Source: JAWLCA01 sp050485905 (GTDB taxonomy: Bacteria; Pseudomonadota; Alphaproteobacteria; Rhodobacterales; Rhodobacteraceae). From it: 47,649 nt of DNA. The notes beneath the pieces are model-generated. The model was not told where the DNA came from. It worked only from the letters and a program-made list of their open reading frames with translations, and made no database searches. Location of the stretch: assembly GCA_050485905.1 (NCBI GenBank), contig JBJHCH010000011.1, forward strand, positions 1 through 47,649, given 5' to 3'. The stretch's first letter is position 1. Each line of letters starts with the position of its first letter. Of this stretch, positions 25,024-32,505 are shown one piece after another. The position numbers were made by a program, and so were the translations under genes.

Positions 25024-25847
25024 TCCCCCGCCAGACCATTCTGGATCGGTTCCGCGCGATGATGGCGCGCGGCGAACCCATCGTCGGTGGCGGTGCCGGC
25101 ACCGGCCTGTCCGCGAAGTGCGAGGAAGCGGGCGGCATCGACCTGATCGTGATCTACAACTCCGGCCGCTACCGCATGGCCGGGCGCGGCAGCCTGGCCG
25201 GCCTCATGCCCTATGGCGACGCCAATGCCATCGTGATGGAGATGGCGGCCGAGGTGCTGCCGGTCGTGCGCCATACGCCCGTGCTGGCGGGCGTCTGCGC
25301 CACCGATCCGTTCCGGCAGATGGATGTGTTCCTGGACGAGGTGAAGCGCATCGGCTTTTCCGGCGTGCAGAACTTTCCCACCGTTGGGCTGATCGACGGC
25401 ACCTTCCGTGCCAATCTGGAAGAAACCGGCATGTCCTACGGGCTGGAAGTGGACATGATCGCCTGCGCCCGCGCCAAGGATCTGCTGACCACGCCCTATG
25501 TCTTCAATGAGGATGAAGCCGCCGAGATGGCCCGCGCCGGGGCGGATGTCATCGTCTGCCACCTGGGCCTGACCACGGGCGGCAGCATCGGGGCAGAGAC
25601 GGCGCTGAAGCTGTCCGACTGCCCGACGCTGGTGGATGCCTGGGCCGAGGCGGCGCTGACGGTGAACCGCGACGCCATCGTGCTGGTCCACGGCGGGCCG
25701 GTGGCGATGCCCGAGGATGCCGAGTTCATCCTGAAGAACACCACCAATTGCCACGGCTTCTACGGCGCCTCCTCGATGGAGCGGCTGCCGACAGAGGTGG
25801 CACTGACCGAACAGACCCGCGCCTTCAAGCGCATCGCAGGAAAATGA
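25020..25847 (+). CDS. TIM-barrel protein of the phosphoenolpyruvate-hydrolase/Tm-1 C-terminal family
   Basis: This 275-residue predicted TIM barrel starts in an ATGA overlap with the Tm-1-like fusion. Family features are GGGAGTGLSAKCEEAGGIDLI, YNSGRYRMAGRGSLAGLMPYG, VCATDPFRQM, GVQNFPTVGLIDG and HGGPVAMPED (the first two quoted in part: GAGTGLSAKCEEAGG, YNSGRYRMAGRGSLAG). These match the PF09370-type family, which forms the C-terminal half of tomato Tm-1 and is annotated as PEP-hydrolase-like or sigma54-associated TIM-barrel proteins. The invariant-looking SGRYRMAG and LIDG loops suggest a phosphate- or acid-binding active site. The reaction is unproven. Coupled translation implies that it and the Tm-1-like module act as one unit. 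Confidence 0.9.
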   Translation: MIPRQTILDRFRAMMARGEPIVGGGAGTGLSAKCEEAGGIDLIVIYNSGRYRMAGRGSLAGLMPYGDANAIVMEMAAEVLPVVRHTPVLAGVCATDPFRQMDVFLDEVKRIGFSGVQNFPTVGLIDGTFRANLEETGMSYGLEVDMIACARAKDLLTTPYVFNEDEAAEMARAGADVIVCHLGLTTGGSIGAETALKLSDCPTLVDAWAEAALTVNRDAIVLVHGGPVAMPEDAEFILKNTTNCHGFYGASSMERLPTEVALTEQTRAFKRIAGK

Positions 25848-25889
25848 CCGGCCGGGCAGCGACCCGGCGGACCGAGGGAGGATCGTGAC

Positions 25890-28682
25890 ATGACAGGGCA
25901 GATCATCGGCCAGCTGATCCTGTGGCTGATCGTGGCGGTGGTCGTCATCGCCATCGTCTACTGGGTGATGCAATGGCTCTACCGCCGCTCGACGAAGGAG
26001 GTCGCCTTTGTGCGAACCGGCTTCCTGGGCGAGAAGGTGGTGATCGACAGCGGCGCCTTTGTCTGGCCGATCATCCACGACATCACGCCGGTGAACATGA
26101 ACGTCCTGCCTCTGCGGGTCGAACGGGCCAGGCAGGACGCGCTGATCACCCGTGACCGCATGCGGGTGGATGTGGAGGCCGAATTCTACGTCCGCGTCCG
26201 CCCCACGCGCGAGGCGGTGGGGATCGCGGCCTCGACCCTTGGTCGGCGTACGCTGGAACCGGAAAGCCTGCATGCCCTGCTGTCCGGCAAGTTCGAAAGC
26301 GCGATGCGCGCCGTCGCCGCCGAGATGGACATGGGCGAAATGCACGAGAACCGCGGCAAGTATGTCAGCCGCGTGCGCGAGGTGGCGCAGGAGGATCTGG
26401 AGCGCAACGGGCTGGAGCTGGAATCGGTCGCGATCATGGATATCGACCAGACCGGGTTGGAATATTTCAACCCGTCGAACCGCTTCGACGCCGAGGGCCT
26501 GACCGCGCTGATCAAGGAGATCGAGGCGCGGCGGAAACTGAGAAACGACATCGAGCAGGAATCGATGATCCTGATCCGCGCCCGGAACCTTGAGGCCGAG
26601 AAGCAGGCGCTGGAGATCGAGCGCGAGAGCGAGGAGGCCCGGCTTGCGCAGGAGCGCGACGTGGAATTCCGCCGCGCCCAGCAGCGCGCCGAACTGGCCC
26701 GCGAGCGCGCGACTCGCGAGACCGAGGCCGAGGAAGCCCAGATCAGCGCCCGCGAGGCGATCGAGAAGGCCCGCATCGCCAACGACCGCGCCATCGCCGA
26801 GGCCCGCATCGCGTCCGAGCGCGAGGTGCGCGGCCGCGAGATCGCCCGGCAGAAGGCGGTGGATGCCGAAGAGATCGCCGCCCGCGAAGAGGTGGAGACC
26901 GCCCGCATCCTGCAGGAACGCGCCCTGGCCGAGGCCCGCATCGCCAACGAGCAGGAGACGCAGGCGCGCGAGATCGCCCGCAGCCGCACCCTGAAGGAGG
27001 CCGAGATCGCGGCGCGAGAGGCCACAGAACGCGCCCAGATCGCGCAGGAGCAGGCGGTGATCGAGGCCCGTATCGCCCGCGATCTGGAAACGCAGGCGCG
27101 TGAGATCGCCCGCCGCCGCGAGATCGAGGAGGCGGAGATCGCCGCGCAGGAGGCGACCCAGACCGCCCGTCTGGCGCAGGAACGCGCCGTGTCGGAAACC
27201 CGGATCAGCAACGAGGAAGAGATCCGCCGCCGCGAGATCGCCCGCCAGCAGGCGCTGGACGAGGCCGAGATCGCCGCCCGCGAGGCCACCGAGCGGCTGC
27301 GCATCGCCCAGGCCGCCGAGGTCAACGAGGCCCGAATCGCCGAGGACCGCCGCATCCGCGCGCTGGAGATCGAGCGCCAGCAGGCGGTGGAGGCCGCACA
27401 GATCGCCGCCGATGAGGCGATCGAGGCCGCCCGCATCGCGCGCGAAAAGGAACTGGCCGCCCAGCGTATCGCTGCCGATGCCGCAACCCGCCGCGGTGAG
27501 ATCGCCCGCGACAAGGCGCTGGACGAGGCCCGCGTCGCCGCCGAAGAGGCGGTGGAGGCCGCGCGCATCGCTCAGCGCAAGACGCTGGAGGCCGAGCGCA
27601 TCACCGCCGAACAGGCGGTCCGCGCCCAAGCGATCACCCGCGACGAGGCGTTGGAAGCCGCCGAGATCGCCCGCCGCGACGCGGTGGAGCGCAAGCGGAT
27701 CGCCACCGAGCTTGCCATCGAGCAGGACCGGATCAAGAGCCAGCGCACCCGCGAGGTCAGCGACGTCGAACGCGAACGCGCGGTCGAGGCTGCCCGGCTG
27801 GAACGCCGCAAGGCCATCGAGGCGCTGGAGATCGCCCGGATGCAGGCCCTGCGCGAGGCCGAGATCGAAAGCCGCGAGGATATCGAGCGCGCCCGCATCG
27901 CGTCCGAACGCGGGCTGGACGAGATCCGCATCGGCCACGAGACCGAACGCCGCCGGCTGGAGGTGGAGCGCGAGAAGACCGTGGAAAGCGCGCTGATGGA
28001 CAAGGCGGTGACGCTCTACAAGAAGTCGCTGGAGGAAAGTGCGGCGCGCGCCGAGGCCGATGCCGCCCGCGCCCGTGCTGCCGAGGCCGAGGAGAAGGTC
28101 AAGACCGTGCGCGAGACCGAGGCCGCGAACCGGCGCAAGTCGGTCGATGTGCTGATGGCCGAAAAGGCGGCGGCCGAGCAGAAGATCGCCGCCGAGGCCG
28201 AGAAGGTCCGCAGCGCGGTCGAGGCCGAGGCCCAGCGTCTGCTGAACGAGGCCGAGAACGTGCTGACCGACCCGGCGCGCCTGTCGCTCTTCCGCCGCAA
28301 GCTCTTGGAGCATGTCGAGGGCATCGTCGCTGCCAGCGTCAAGCCGCTGGAAAAGATCCAGGACATCCGCATCATGCAGCTCGACGGAATGAACGGCGGG
28401 GGCGGCGATGGCAGCCGCGGCAGCCCGACCGACGAGGTGATCAACTCCGCCCTGCGCTACCGGGTGCAGGCGCCGCTGATCGACGGTTTGCTGGCCGACA
28501 TGGGGATCGACGGGTCGAACCTCGCCAAGCAGCCCGGCCTGATGCGCGAGGCGTCCGACATGCAGCGCATCGCAAATGAGGCGGCGAAGCAGTCGAAGCC
28601 CGAACCCAAGGCCGAGGTAAAGCCCCCGGCGCGGACGCGGGCCGCAGCCAAGGGCGATGCAGCGCCCGAGGGGAAGAAATAG
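25890..28682 (+). CDS. Giant flotillin/SPFH-like membrane protein with 38 hendecad repeats
   Basis: This 930-residue protein has one N-terminal transmembrane helix (about 7-27, QLILWLIVAVVVIAIVYWV). A Band7/SPFH domain follows (about 30-225: VRTGFLGEKVV, RDRMRVDVEAEFYVRV, LSGKFESAMRAVAAEM and DLERNGLELESVAIMDID). Residues 285-702 are 38 uninterrupted 11-residue repeats, each starting Ile/Leu/Val-Ala and highly charged. A flotillin-type C-terminal part (about 703-880, EAEAQRLLNEAENVLTDPAR) precedes a Lys/Pro/Ala tail. Bacterial flotillins and YqiK-type proteins oligomerise into membrane microdomain scaffolds. An extended right-handed coiled coil of this length could reach about 60 nm. GGGAGGA precedes the start, and the stop abuts the next ATG. 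Its presence inside a catabolic operon is unexplained. Confidence 0.92.
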   Translation: MTGQIIGQLILWLIVAVVVIAIVYWVMQWLYRRSTKEVAFVRTGFLGEKVVIDSGAFVWPIIHDITPVNMNVLPLRVERARQDALITRDRMRVDVEAEFYVRVRPTREAVGIAASTLGRRTLEPESLHALLSGKFESAMRAVAAEMDMGEMHENRGKYVSRVREVAQEDLERNGLELESVAIMDIDQTGLEYFNPSNRFDAEGLTALIKEIEARRKLRNDIEQESMILIRARNLEAEKQALEIERESEEARLAQERDVEFRRAQQRAELARERATRETEAEEAQISAREAIEKARIANDRAIAEARIASEREVRGREIARQKAVDAEEIAAREEVETARILQERALAEARIANEQETQAREIARSRTLKEAEIAAREATERAQIAQEQAVIEARIARDLETQAREIARRREIEEAEIAAQEATQTARLAQERAVSETRISNEEEIRRREIARQQALDEAEIAAREATERLRIAQAAEVNEARIAEDRRIRALEIERQQAVEAAQIAADEAIEAARIAREKELAAQRIAADAATRRGEIARDKALDEARVAAEEAVEAARIAQRKTLEAERITAEQAVRAQAITRDEALEAAEIARRDAVERKRIATELAIEQDRIKSQRTREVSDVERERAVEAARLERRKAIEALEIARMQALREAEIESREDIERARIASERGLDEIRIGHETERRRLEVEREKTVESALMDKAVTLYKKSLEESAARAEADAARARAAEAEEKVKTVRETEAANRRKSVDVLMAEKAAAEQKIAAEAEKVRSAVEAEAQRLLNEAENVLTDPARLSLFRRKLLEHVEGIVAASVKPLEKIQDIRIMQLDGMNGGGGDGSRGSPTDEVINSALRYRVQAPLIDGLLADMGIDGSNLAKQPGLMREASDMQRIANEAAKQSKPEPKAEVKPPARTRAAAKGDAAPEGKK
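26742..27995 (+). repeat. 38 tandem 33-bp (11-codon) repeats with 132-bp higher order
   Basis: Within the flotillin-like gene every 11th codon from 26742 is Ile, Val or Leu, usually followed by Ala, for 38 repeats with no insertion or deletion (38 x 33 = 1254 bp). From 26841, groups of four repeats recur as a 44-codon unit: an IAR-start repeat, an IAARE-start repeat, an IAQE-start repeat, then an IA/IS repeat ending RE. The units are diverged at the base level, so this is an old expansion rather than a recent one. Confidence 0.93.
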
Positions 28683-29120
28683 ATGGCGCGGGTCTATGTC
28701 TCCTCGGTGATCGATGCGCCGGTGGCAAAGGTGTGGGAGCGGGTGCGCGACTTCAATGCCCTGCCGCGCTGGCACCCCCGCATCCGCGACAGCCGGATCG
28801 AGAATGGCGAGCCGCCCGACCGGGTGGGCTGTATCCGCGACTTTCACCTGCAGAACGGCGACCGGATCCGCGAGAAGCTGCTGGGCCTGTCCGACTACGA
28901 CATGTTCTGTACCTATGCGATCCTGGAAAGCCCGATGCCGCTGACCGATTACGTCGCCACCCTGCGGCTGACGCCGATCACCGATGGCGACCGGACCTTT
29001 GCCGAATGGACGGCAGAATTCGACTGCGCCCCCGACGCGGCCGAGGATCTGATCGCCGGCATCGGCGGCAATGTCTTTCAGGCGGGCTTTGATGCGCTGA
29101 AGCGGGCGGTGGCGGGCTAG
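28683..29120 (+). CDS. SRPBCC-family protein, CoxG-like (first of two)
   Basis: This 145-residue START/SRPBCC-fold protein has the opening VSSVIDAPVAKVWERVRDF and the RWHPRI element typical of the polyketide-cyclase/CoxG group, then SRIENGEPPDRVGCIRDFHL (quoted as two elements of at most twenty residues). A C-terminal amphipathic helix ends the protein. Such proteins have a hydrophobic pocket and occur in cox operons (CoxG helps bind CO dehydrogenase to the membrane). The flotillin-like gene's TAG stop directly abuts this ATG, so the membrane scaffold and this protein are probably co-made. It is clearly paralogous to the next gene. Confidence 0.87.
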   Translation: MARVYVSSVIDAPVAKVWERVRDFNALPRWHPRIRDSRIENGEPPDRVGCIRDFHLQNGDRIREKLLGLSDYDMFCTYAILESPMPLTDYVATLRLTPITDGDRTFAEWTAEFDCAPDAAEDLIAGIGGNVFQAGFDALKRAVAG

Positions 29121-29121
29121 G

Positions 29122-29574
29122 ATGGTCAGGATCGTCAAAAGCTGGATTCTGGATGCCCCGGTCGAGGATGTCTGGGCCGTGCTGCGCGATTTCAACGGCC
29201 ACGACCAGTGGCACCCGGCGGTGGCCGACAGCGAGATCGAGCGCGGCTATCCCTCCGACAAGGTCGGCTGCGTGCGGCGCTTCCATCTGGTGGACGGGTC
29301 GGAACTGCGGGAACTGCTGCTGACGATGTCGGATGCCGACATGGCGTTTTCCTACTGCCTGCTGGAAACGCCGGTGCCGCTGTTGAACTACGTGGCCCAT
29401 GTGCGGCTGGCGCCGGTGACCGATGGCGACCGCACCTTCTGGCACTGGGAATGCCGCTTCGACACGCCGGCAGGGCGCGAGGAGGAATTGCGCAAGATGG
29501 TCAGCGAACAGATCTACGAGGGCGGTTTTCGCGCCGTTCGCGCCTTCATGGGGCTGGAGGAGGCGGTGGCATGA
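29122..29574 (+). CDS. SRPBCC-family protein, CoxG-like (second of two)
   Basis: This 150-residue paralogue of the preceding gene shares its plan: SWILDAPVEDVWAVLRDF, QWHPAVADSEIE, SDKVGCVRRFHL, a LLETPVPLLNYVAHVRL segment and a DGDRTFWHWECRF strand. Each matches a counterpart in the first copy, such as DGDRTFAEWTAEF. It starts 1 nt after the preceding stop, and its stop overlaps the FAD-subunit start (ATGA, 29571-29574). Tandem CoxG-like proteins next to a molybdenum hydroxylase suggest membrane recruitment or substrate handling. The divergence between the two argues for different partners or a heterodimer. Confidence 0.87.
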   Translation: MVRIVKSWILDAPVEDVWAVLRDFNGHDQWHPAVADSEIERGYPSDKVGCVRRFHLVDGSELRELLLTMSDADMAFSYCLLETPVPLLNYVAHVRLAPVTDGDRTFWHWECRFDTPAGREEELRKMVSEQIYEGGFRAVRAFMGLEEAVA

Positions 29575-30380
29575 CGCTCACGGTGGAAACCCATGCGAAC
29601 CTGGCCGAGGCCGCCCGCGCGCTGACTGGCGGCCATGCCCGCTATCTGGGCGGCGGCACGATCCTGATGCGAGAGGTCAATCACGGCACCACCGCCGCCG
29701 ACCGCATCGTGCGTTCGACCGACGCCGCGCTGACCGAGATGCGCGTGGCGGGCGAGGGCGTGATCCTGGGCGCGGGCGTAACCATGGCGCAGGTCATCGC
29801 CAACCGCGATCTGGCCTTCCTTCACCCCGTCGCCCGCGCCGTGGGCGGGCCGCAGGTGCGCAATATGGCGACTGTGGGCGGTAACCTGTTTGCGCCGCAT
29901 CCCTATGGTGATTTCGCCACAGCCCTGCTGGCGCTGGGCGCCAGGGCCGTGCCCGCGGGCGGCGGGTCTGCGCGGCCGCTGGAGGATCTGCTGCGCGACC
30001 GCGCGCGGGCCGGGCTGATCGCTGCCATCGAGGTGCCGCGCCCCCGCGACGCCCGCGCCTTCGGTTTCGTGAAGGTCAGCCGGGTGCGGCCAAAGGGCGT
30101 GTCGGTCCTGTCCATCGCCGCGCTTCTGCCGCGCGACGGCGGGCGGATTCATGGCGCGCGCGTGGCCTATTGCGCGATGGCCGCCGCCCCGCAGCGCGCG
30201 GCGGCGGTGGAACGGGTGCTGGAAGGGCAGGCGCTGGATGCCGCGACCATCGCCCGCGCGGCTCAAGTCGCCGCCGACGGGTTCGACCCGCCCGAGGATG
30301 CGCTGGCGTCGAGCTGGTATCGGCGCGAGGTGGCGGGCGTGCATCTGAAGCGGCTGCTGGAACGGATGGAGCGGGGCTGA
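29571..30380 (+). CDS. Molybdenum hydroxylase FAD subunit (CoxM-like)
   Basis: This 269-residue FAD-binding medium subunit of a xanthine-oxidase-family enzyme passes electrons from the Fe-S subunit to an acceptor. FAD-binding motifs are RYLGGGTILM (24-33, corresponding to the AGGTD-type loop) and MATVGGNLFAP (99-109, the TIGGN loop). GAGVTMAQV and the late VLEGQALDAATI region also fit the CO_deh_flav family. It is slightly shorter than typical (about 280-290). Start and stop overlap both neighbours, so the M-S-L order of CO dehydrogenase operons is kept. Confidence 0.93.
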   Translation: MTLTVETHANLAEAARALTGGHARYLGGGTILMREVNHGTTAADRIVRSTDAALTEMRVAGEGVILGAGVTMAQVIANRDLAFLHPVARAVGGPQVRNMATVGGNLFAPHPYGDFATALLALGARAVPAGGGSARPLEDLLRDRARAGLIAAIEVPRPRDARAFGFVKVSRVRPKGVSVLSIAALLPRDGGRIHGARVAYCAMAAAPQRAAAVERVLEGQALDAATIARAAQVAADGFDPPEDALASSWYRREVAGVHLKRLLERMERG

Positions 30381-30853
30381 TGGCGAAGAAACCGGTAACG
30401 CTCACCCTGAACGGCCACGAACGCGCGGCCTTTGCCGACGAGGGGCAGAACCTTCTGGATTTCCTGCGCCGGGGCGTGGGGGATCTGTCGCCGAAATACG
30501 GCTGCGGCCAGGGCACCTGCGGCGCCTGCACCGTGCTGGTCGATGGCGCGCCGCACCTGTCCTGCCTGATGCTGGCCGAGGCTGCAGCGGGCCGGCGGGT
30601 GGAAACCACCGCCGGCCTGTCCGGCACCACCCTGCACCCGCTGCAAGAGACCTTCATGGAGCATTTCGCCGCCCAGTGTGGATACTGCACCCCCGGCATG
30701 CTGATGGCCGCCAAGGCGCTGCTGGATGCCAACCCCCGCCCCAGCCGGGATGATGTGGTCGAGGCGATCTCTGGCAACATCTGCCGCTGCACCGGCTACG
30801 AGCCGATCATCACCGCCATTCTCGCCGCCGCCGACAGGAGGGCCTCGGCATGA
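30380..30853 (+). CDS. Molybdenum hydroxylase 2Fe-2S subunit (CoxS-like)
   Basis: This 157-residue small subunit binds two [2Fe-2S] clusters. The plant-ferredoxin-type N-terminal cluster uses Cys42, 47, 50 and 62 (YGCGQGTCGACTVLVDG). The C-terminal four-helix-bundle cluster uses Cys100, 103, 135 and 137 (QCGYCTPGM, NICRCTGYEP). All eight cysteines are present and the length is normal. The start overlaps the FAD-subunit stop by one base, and the stop overlaps the large-subunit start (ATGA). It carries electrons from the molybdenum centre to FAD. Confidence 0.96.
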   Translation: MAKKPVTLTLNGHERAAFADEGQNLLDFLRRGVGDLSPKYGCGQGTCGACTVLVDGAPHLSCLMLAEAAAGRRVETTAGLSGTTLHPLQETFMEHFAAQCGYCTPGMLMAAKALLDANPRPSRDDVVEAISGNICRCTGYEPIITAILAAADRRASA

Positions 30854-32505
30854 TCGAGTTTCGCAAGGAATTCTTCGCCGACGAACGCGACGACAATCTC
30901 AACGAGATCGGCAAGCCCACCCGCCGGCAGGACATCCTGGGCCATGTCACCGGCCGCTCGCCGTTCTACGACGACCACCTCTTCGACGGGCTCTTGCACA
31001 TCCGCTGCGTCCGCTCGCCCCATCACCACGCCCGGATCCGCCGCATCGACGTGGCCGAGGCCGAGCGGATGCCCGGCGTCGTCCGCGTGATCCTGGGCCG
31101 CGACGTGCCGAGGAACCTGAACACGCTGCTCAGCCTCTTGGACTTCGGCATCGACGACGAACCGATCCTGGCCGAGACCAAGGTGGCCTATTGCGGCGAG
31201 CCGGTCGCCGCCGTGGTGGCCGAGTCCGAGGCCGCCGCCCGCGCCGCCGTGGCAAAGGTGCGGGTGGACTGGGAGGTGCTGCCGCATGTGCTGGACGTCG
31301 AAGAGGCTGTGAAGCCCGGCGCCCCGGTCGTCTGCGACATCTATCCGGCCAACAAGTTCATCTACCACGGCAAATACGATCACCAGAAGCTGCGCTACGG
31401 CGATGTCGACGCGGCCCTCGCCCAGGCCGATCATGTGGTCGAGGGGCGCTACCAGATGTCGCCCATCGAACAGGCCCCGATCGAGACCTGCGGCGCCATC
31501 GCCGCGCCCGAGGTCAACGACCGCTATGTCTGCTACACCTCCACCCAGGCGCTGTTCTTCTCGCTGGGCACGGCGGCCAAGGTGCTCACCACCCCCTCCA
31601 GCCGGCTGCATTTCATCGGCGGCACGGTGGGCGGCGGCTTCGGCGGCAAGGTGGACAGCATCCACGAACCCATCGCCATCCTGGGCGCGATGCTGACCGG
31701 ACGACCCTGCAAGTTCATGTGGGACCGCGAGGAGGAGATGCAGGTCGGCGCCCCGCGCGGTGCCGAACGGTGGTACATCACCGACGGTGTCGCCCGCGAC
31801 GGGCGCATCCTTGCCCGCCGCTTCACCGGCTATTTCGACTGCGGCGCCTACACGCGGCTGTCGTCCTACGCGATCATCAAGGGCGTGGGCCACCTGCCCG
31901 GCCCTTACACCATCCCCAACGTCGCGGCGAACGTCTACTGCGTCTACACCAACCGCACGCCCGCGACCGCGATGCGCGGCTTCGGCATCACCGGCGTCGA
32001 TTTCGCGATCGAGGCGCATATGGACAAGGTGGCCGAGGCGGTGGGGATGAACCCCATCGAGTTCCGCATCCTCAACGCATATCGCGACGGCGACATGAAG
32101 GCGCACCGGCGGCAGGCGAAGAACTGCGCGCTGGTCGAATGCTGTCAGGTGGTGGCGGAAAAGGCGGGCGTCACGCTCTCGGCCAACGCCCGCGCCGCCT
32201 CGTCGCTGAAGGACGGCGGCGGCGACCGCGCCCGCCTGCCCGCCCATACCGCCACCGATCAGGCCGGCCGGGTGGAGGGCTTCGACACAGGCAGCTACGC
32301 CCGCAAGGGCGGCGCGAAATCCGCACCCTCGGCACCGGCACAGCGCCTCGCCACCCCGGCAATGCCCGCGGCGCAGCGCCCGGCCGGCGGGGCGACCACG
32401 CCCCCGCCACCCTCGGCCCCCGCCACGCCGCAGGATCGCGCCGCCGCCCCGGTCCGGTCGGGGCCGATGCGGTTCTCCTCCCTCTCCGGCTTCAGGAGGC
32501 GCTGA
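30850..32505 (+). CDS. Molybdenum hydroxylase large subunit, N-terminal half (split CoxL-like)
   Basis: This 551-residue protein covers the Ald_Xan_dh_C domain (about 20-145) and the first molybdopterin-cytosine-dinucleotide-type cofactor domain (about 165-430). It has GGTVGGGFGGK (Mo-cofactor loop, 257-267), HEPIAILGAMLTGRP and ATAMRGFG (372-379). The position of the CO-dehydrogenase active loop (AYRCSFR) does not read Ser/Cys here, so this is a CoxL-like but not CO-oxidising type. After about residue 455 the sequence turns into a low-complexity Ala/Pro/Gly/Arg tail and stops where the second half of the family begins in the next gene. The two halves must associate to form a complete large subunit. 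Confidence 0.92.
   Translation: MIEFRKEFFADERDDNLNEIGKPTRRQDILGHVTGRSPFYDDHLFDGLLHIRCVRSPHHHARIRRIDVAEAERMPGVVRVILGRDVPRNLNTLLSLLDFGIDDEPILAETKVAYCGEPVAAVVAESEAAARAAVAKVRVDWEVLPHVLDVEEAVKPGAPVVCDIYPANKFIYHGKYDHQKLRYGDVDAALAQADHVVEGRYQMSPIEQAPIETCGAIAAPEVNDRYVCYTSTQALFFSLGTAAKVLTTPSSRLHFIGGTVGGGFGGKVDSIHEPIAILGAMLTGRPCKFMWDREEEMQVGAPRGAERWYITDGVARDGRILARRFTGYFDCGAYTRLSSYAIIKGVGHLPGPYTIPNVAANVYCVYTNRTPATAMRGFGITGVDFAIEAHMDKVAEAVGMNPIEFRILNAYRDGDMKAHRRQAKNCALVECCQVVAEKAGVTLSANARAASSLKDGGGDRARLPAHTATDQAGRVEGFDTGSYARKGGAKSAPSAPAQRLATPAMPAAQRPAGGATTPPPPSAPATPQDRAAAPVRSGPMRFSSLSGFRRR

Noticed and set aside
26742..27995. Regular 33-bp repeats suggesting a CRISPR array or satellite
   Set aside because: The period is exactly 11 codons in frame with a protein, no unique spacers alternate with identical repeats, and bases vary while the amino-acid pattern persists.
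24687..29195. A 1502-codon open frame on the minus strand across the Tm-1 fusion and flotillin genes
   Set aside because: It is antisense to well-supported plus-strand genes. It is long only because GC-rich repeat codons lack stops in the mirrored frame, and its Leu/Gly/Asp-repeat protein follows the hendecad pattern passively.
30796..32247. A 483-codon minus-strand frame opposite the hydroxylase large subunit
   Set aside because: His/Asp/Val-rich mirror of a GC-rich gene with no domain, ribosome site or promoter. The opposite strand encodes clear conserved motifs.
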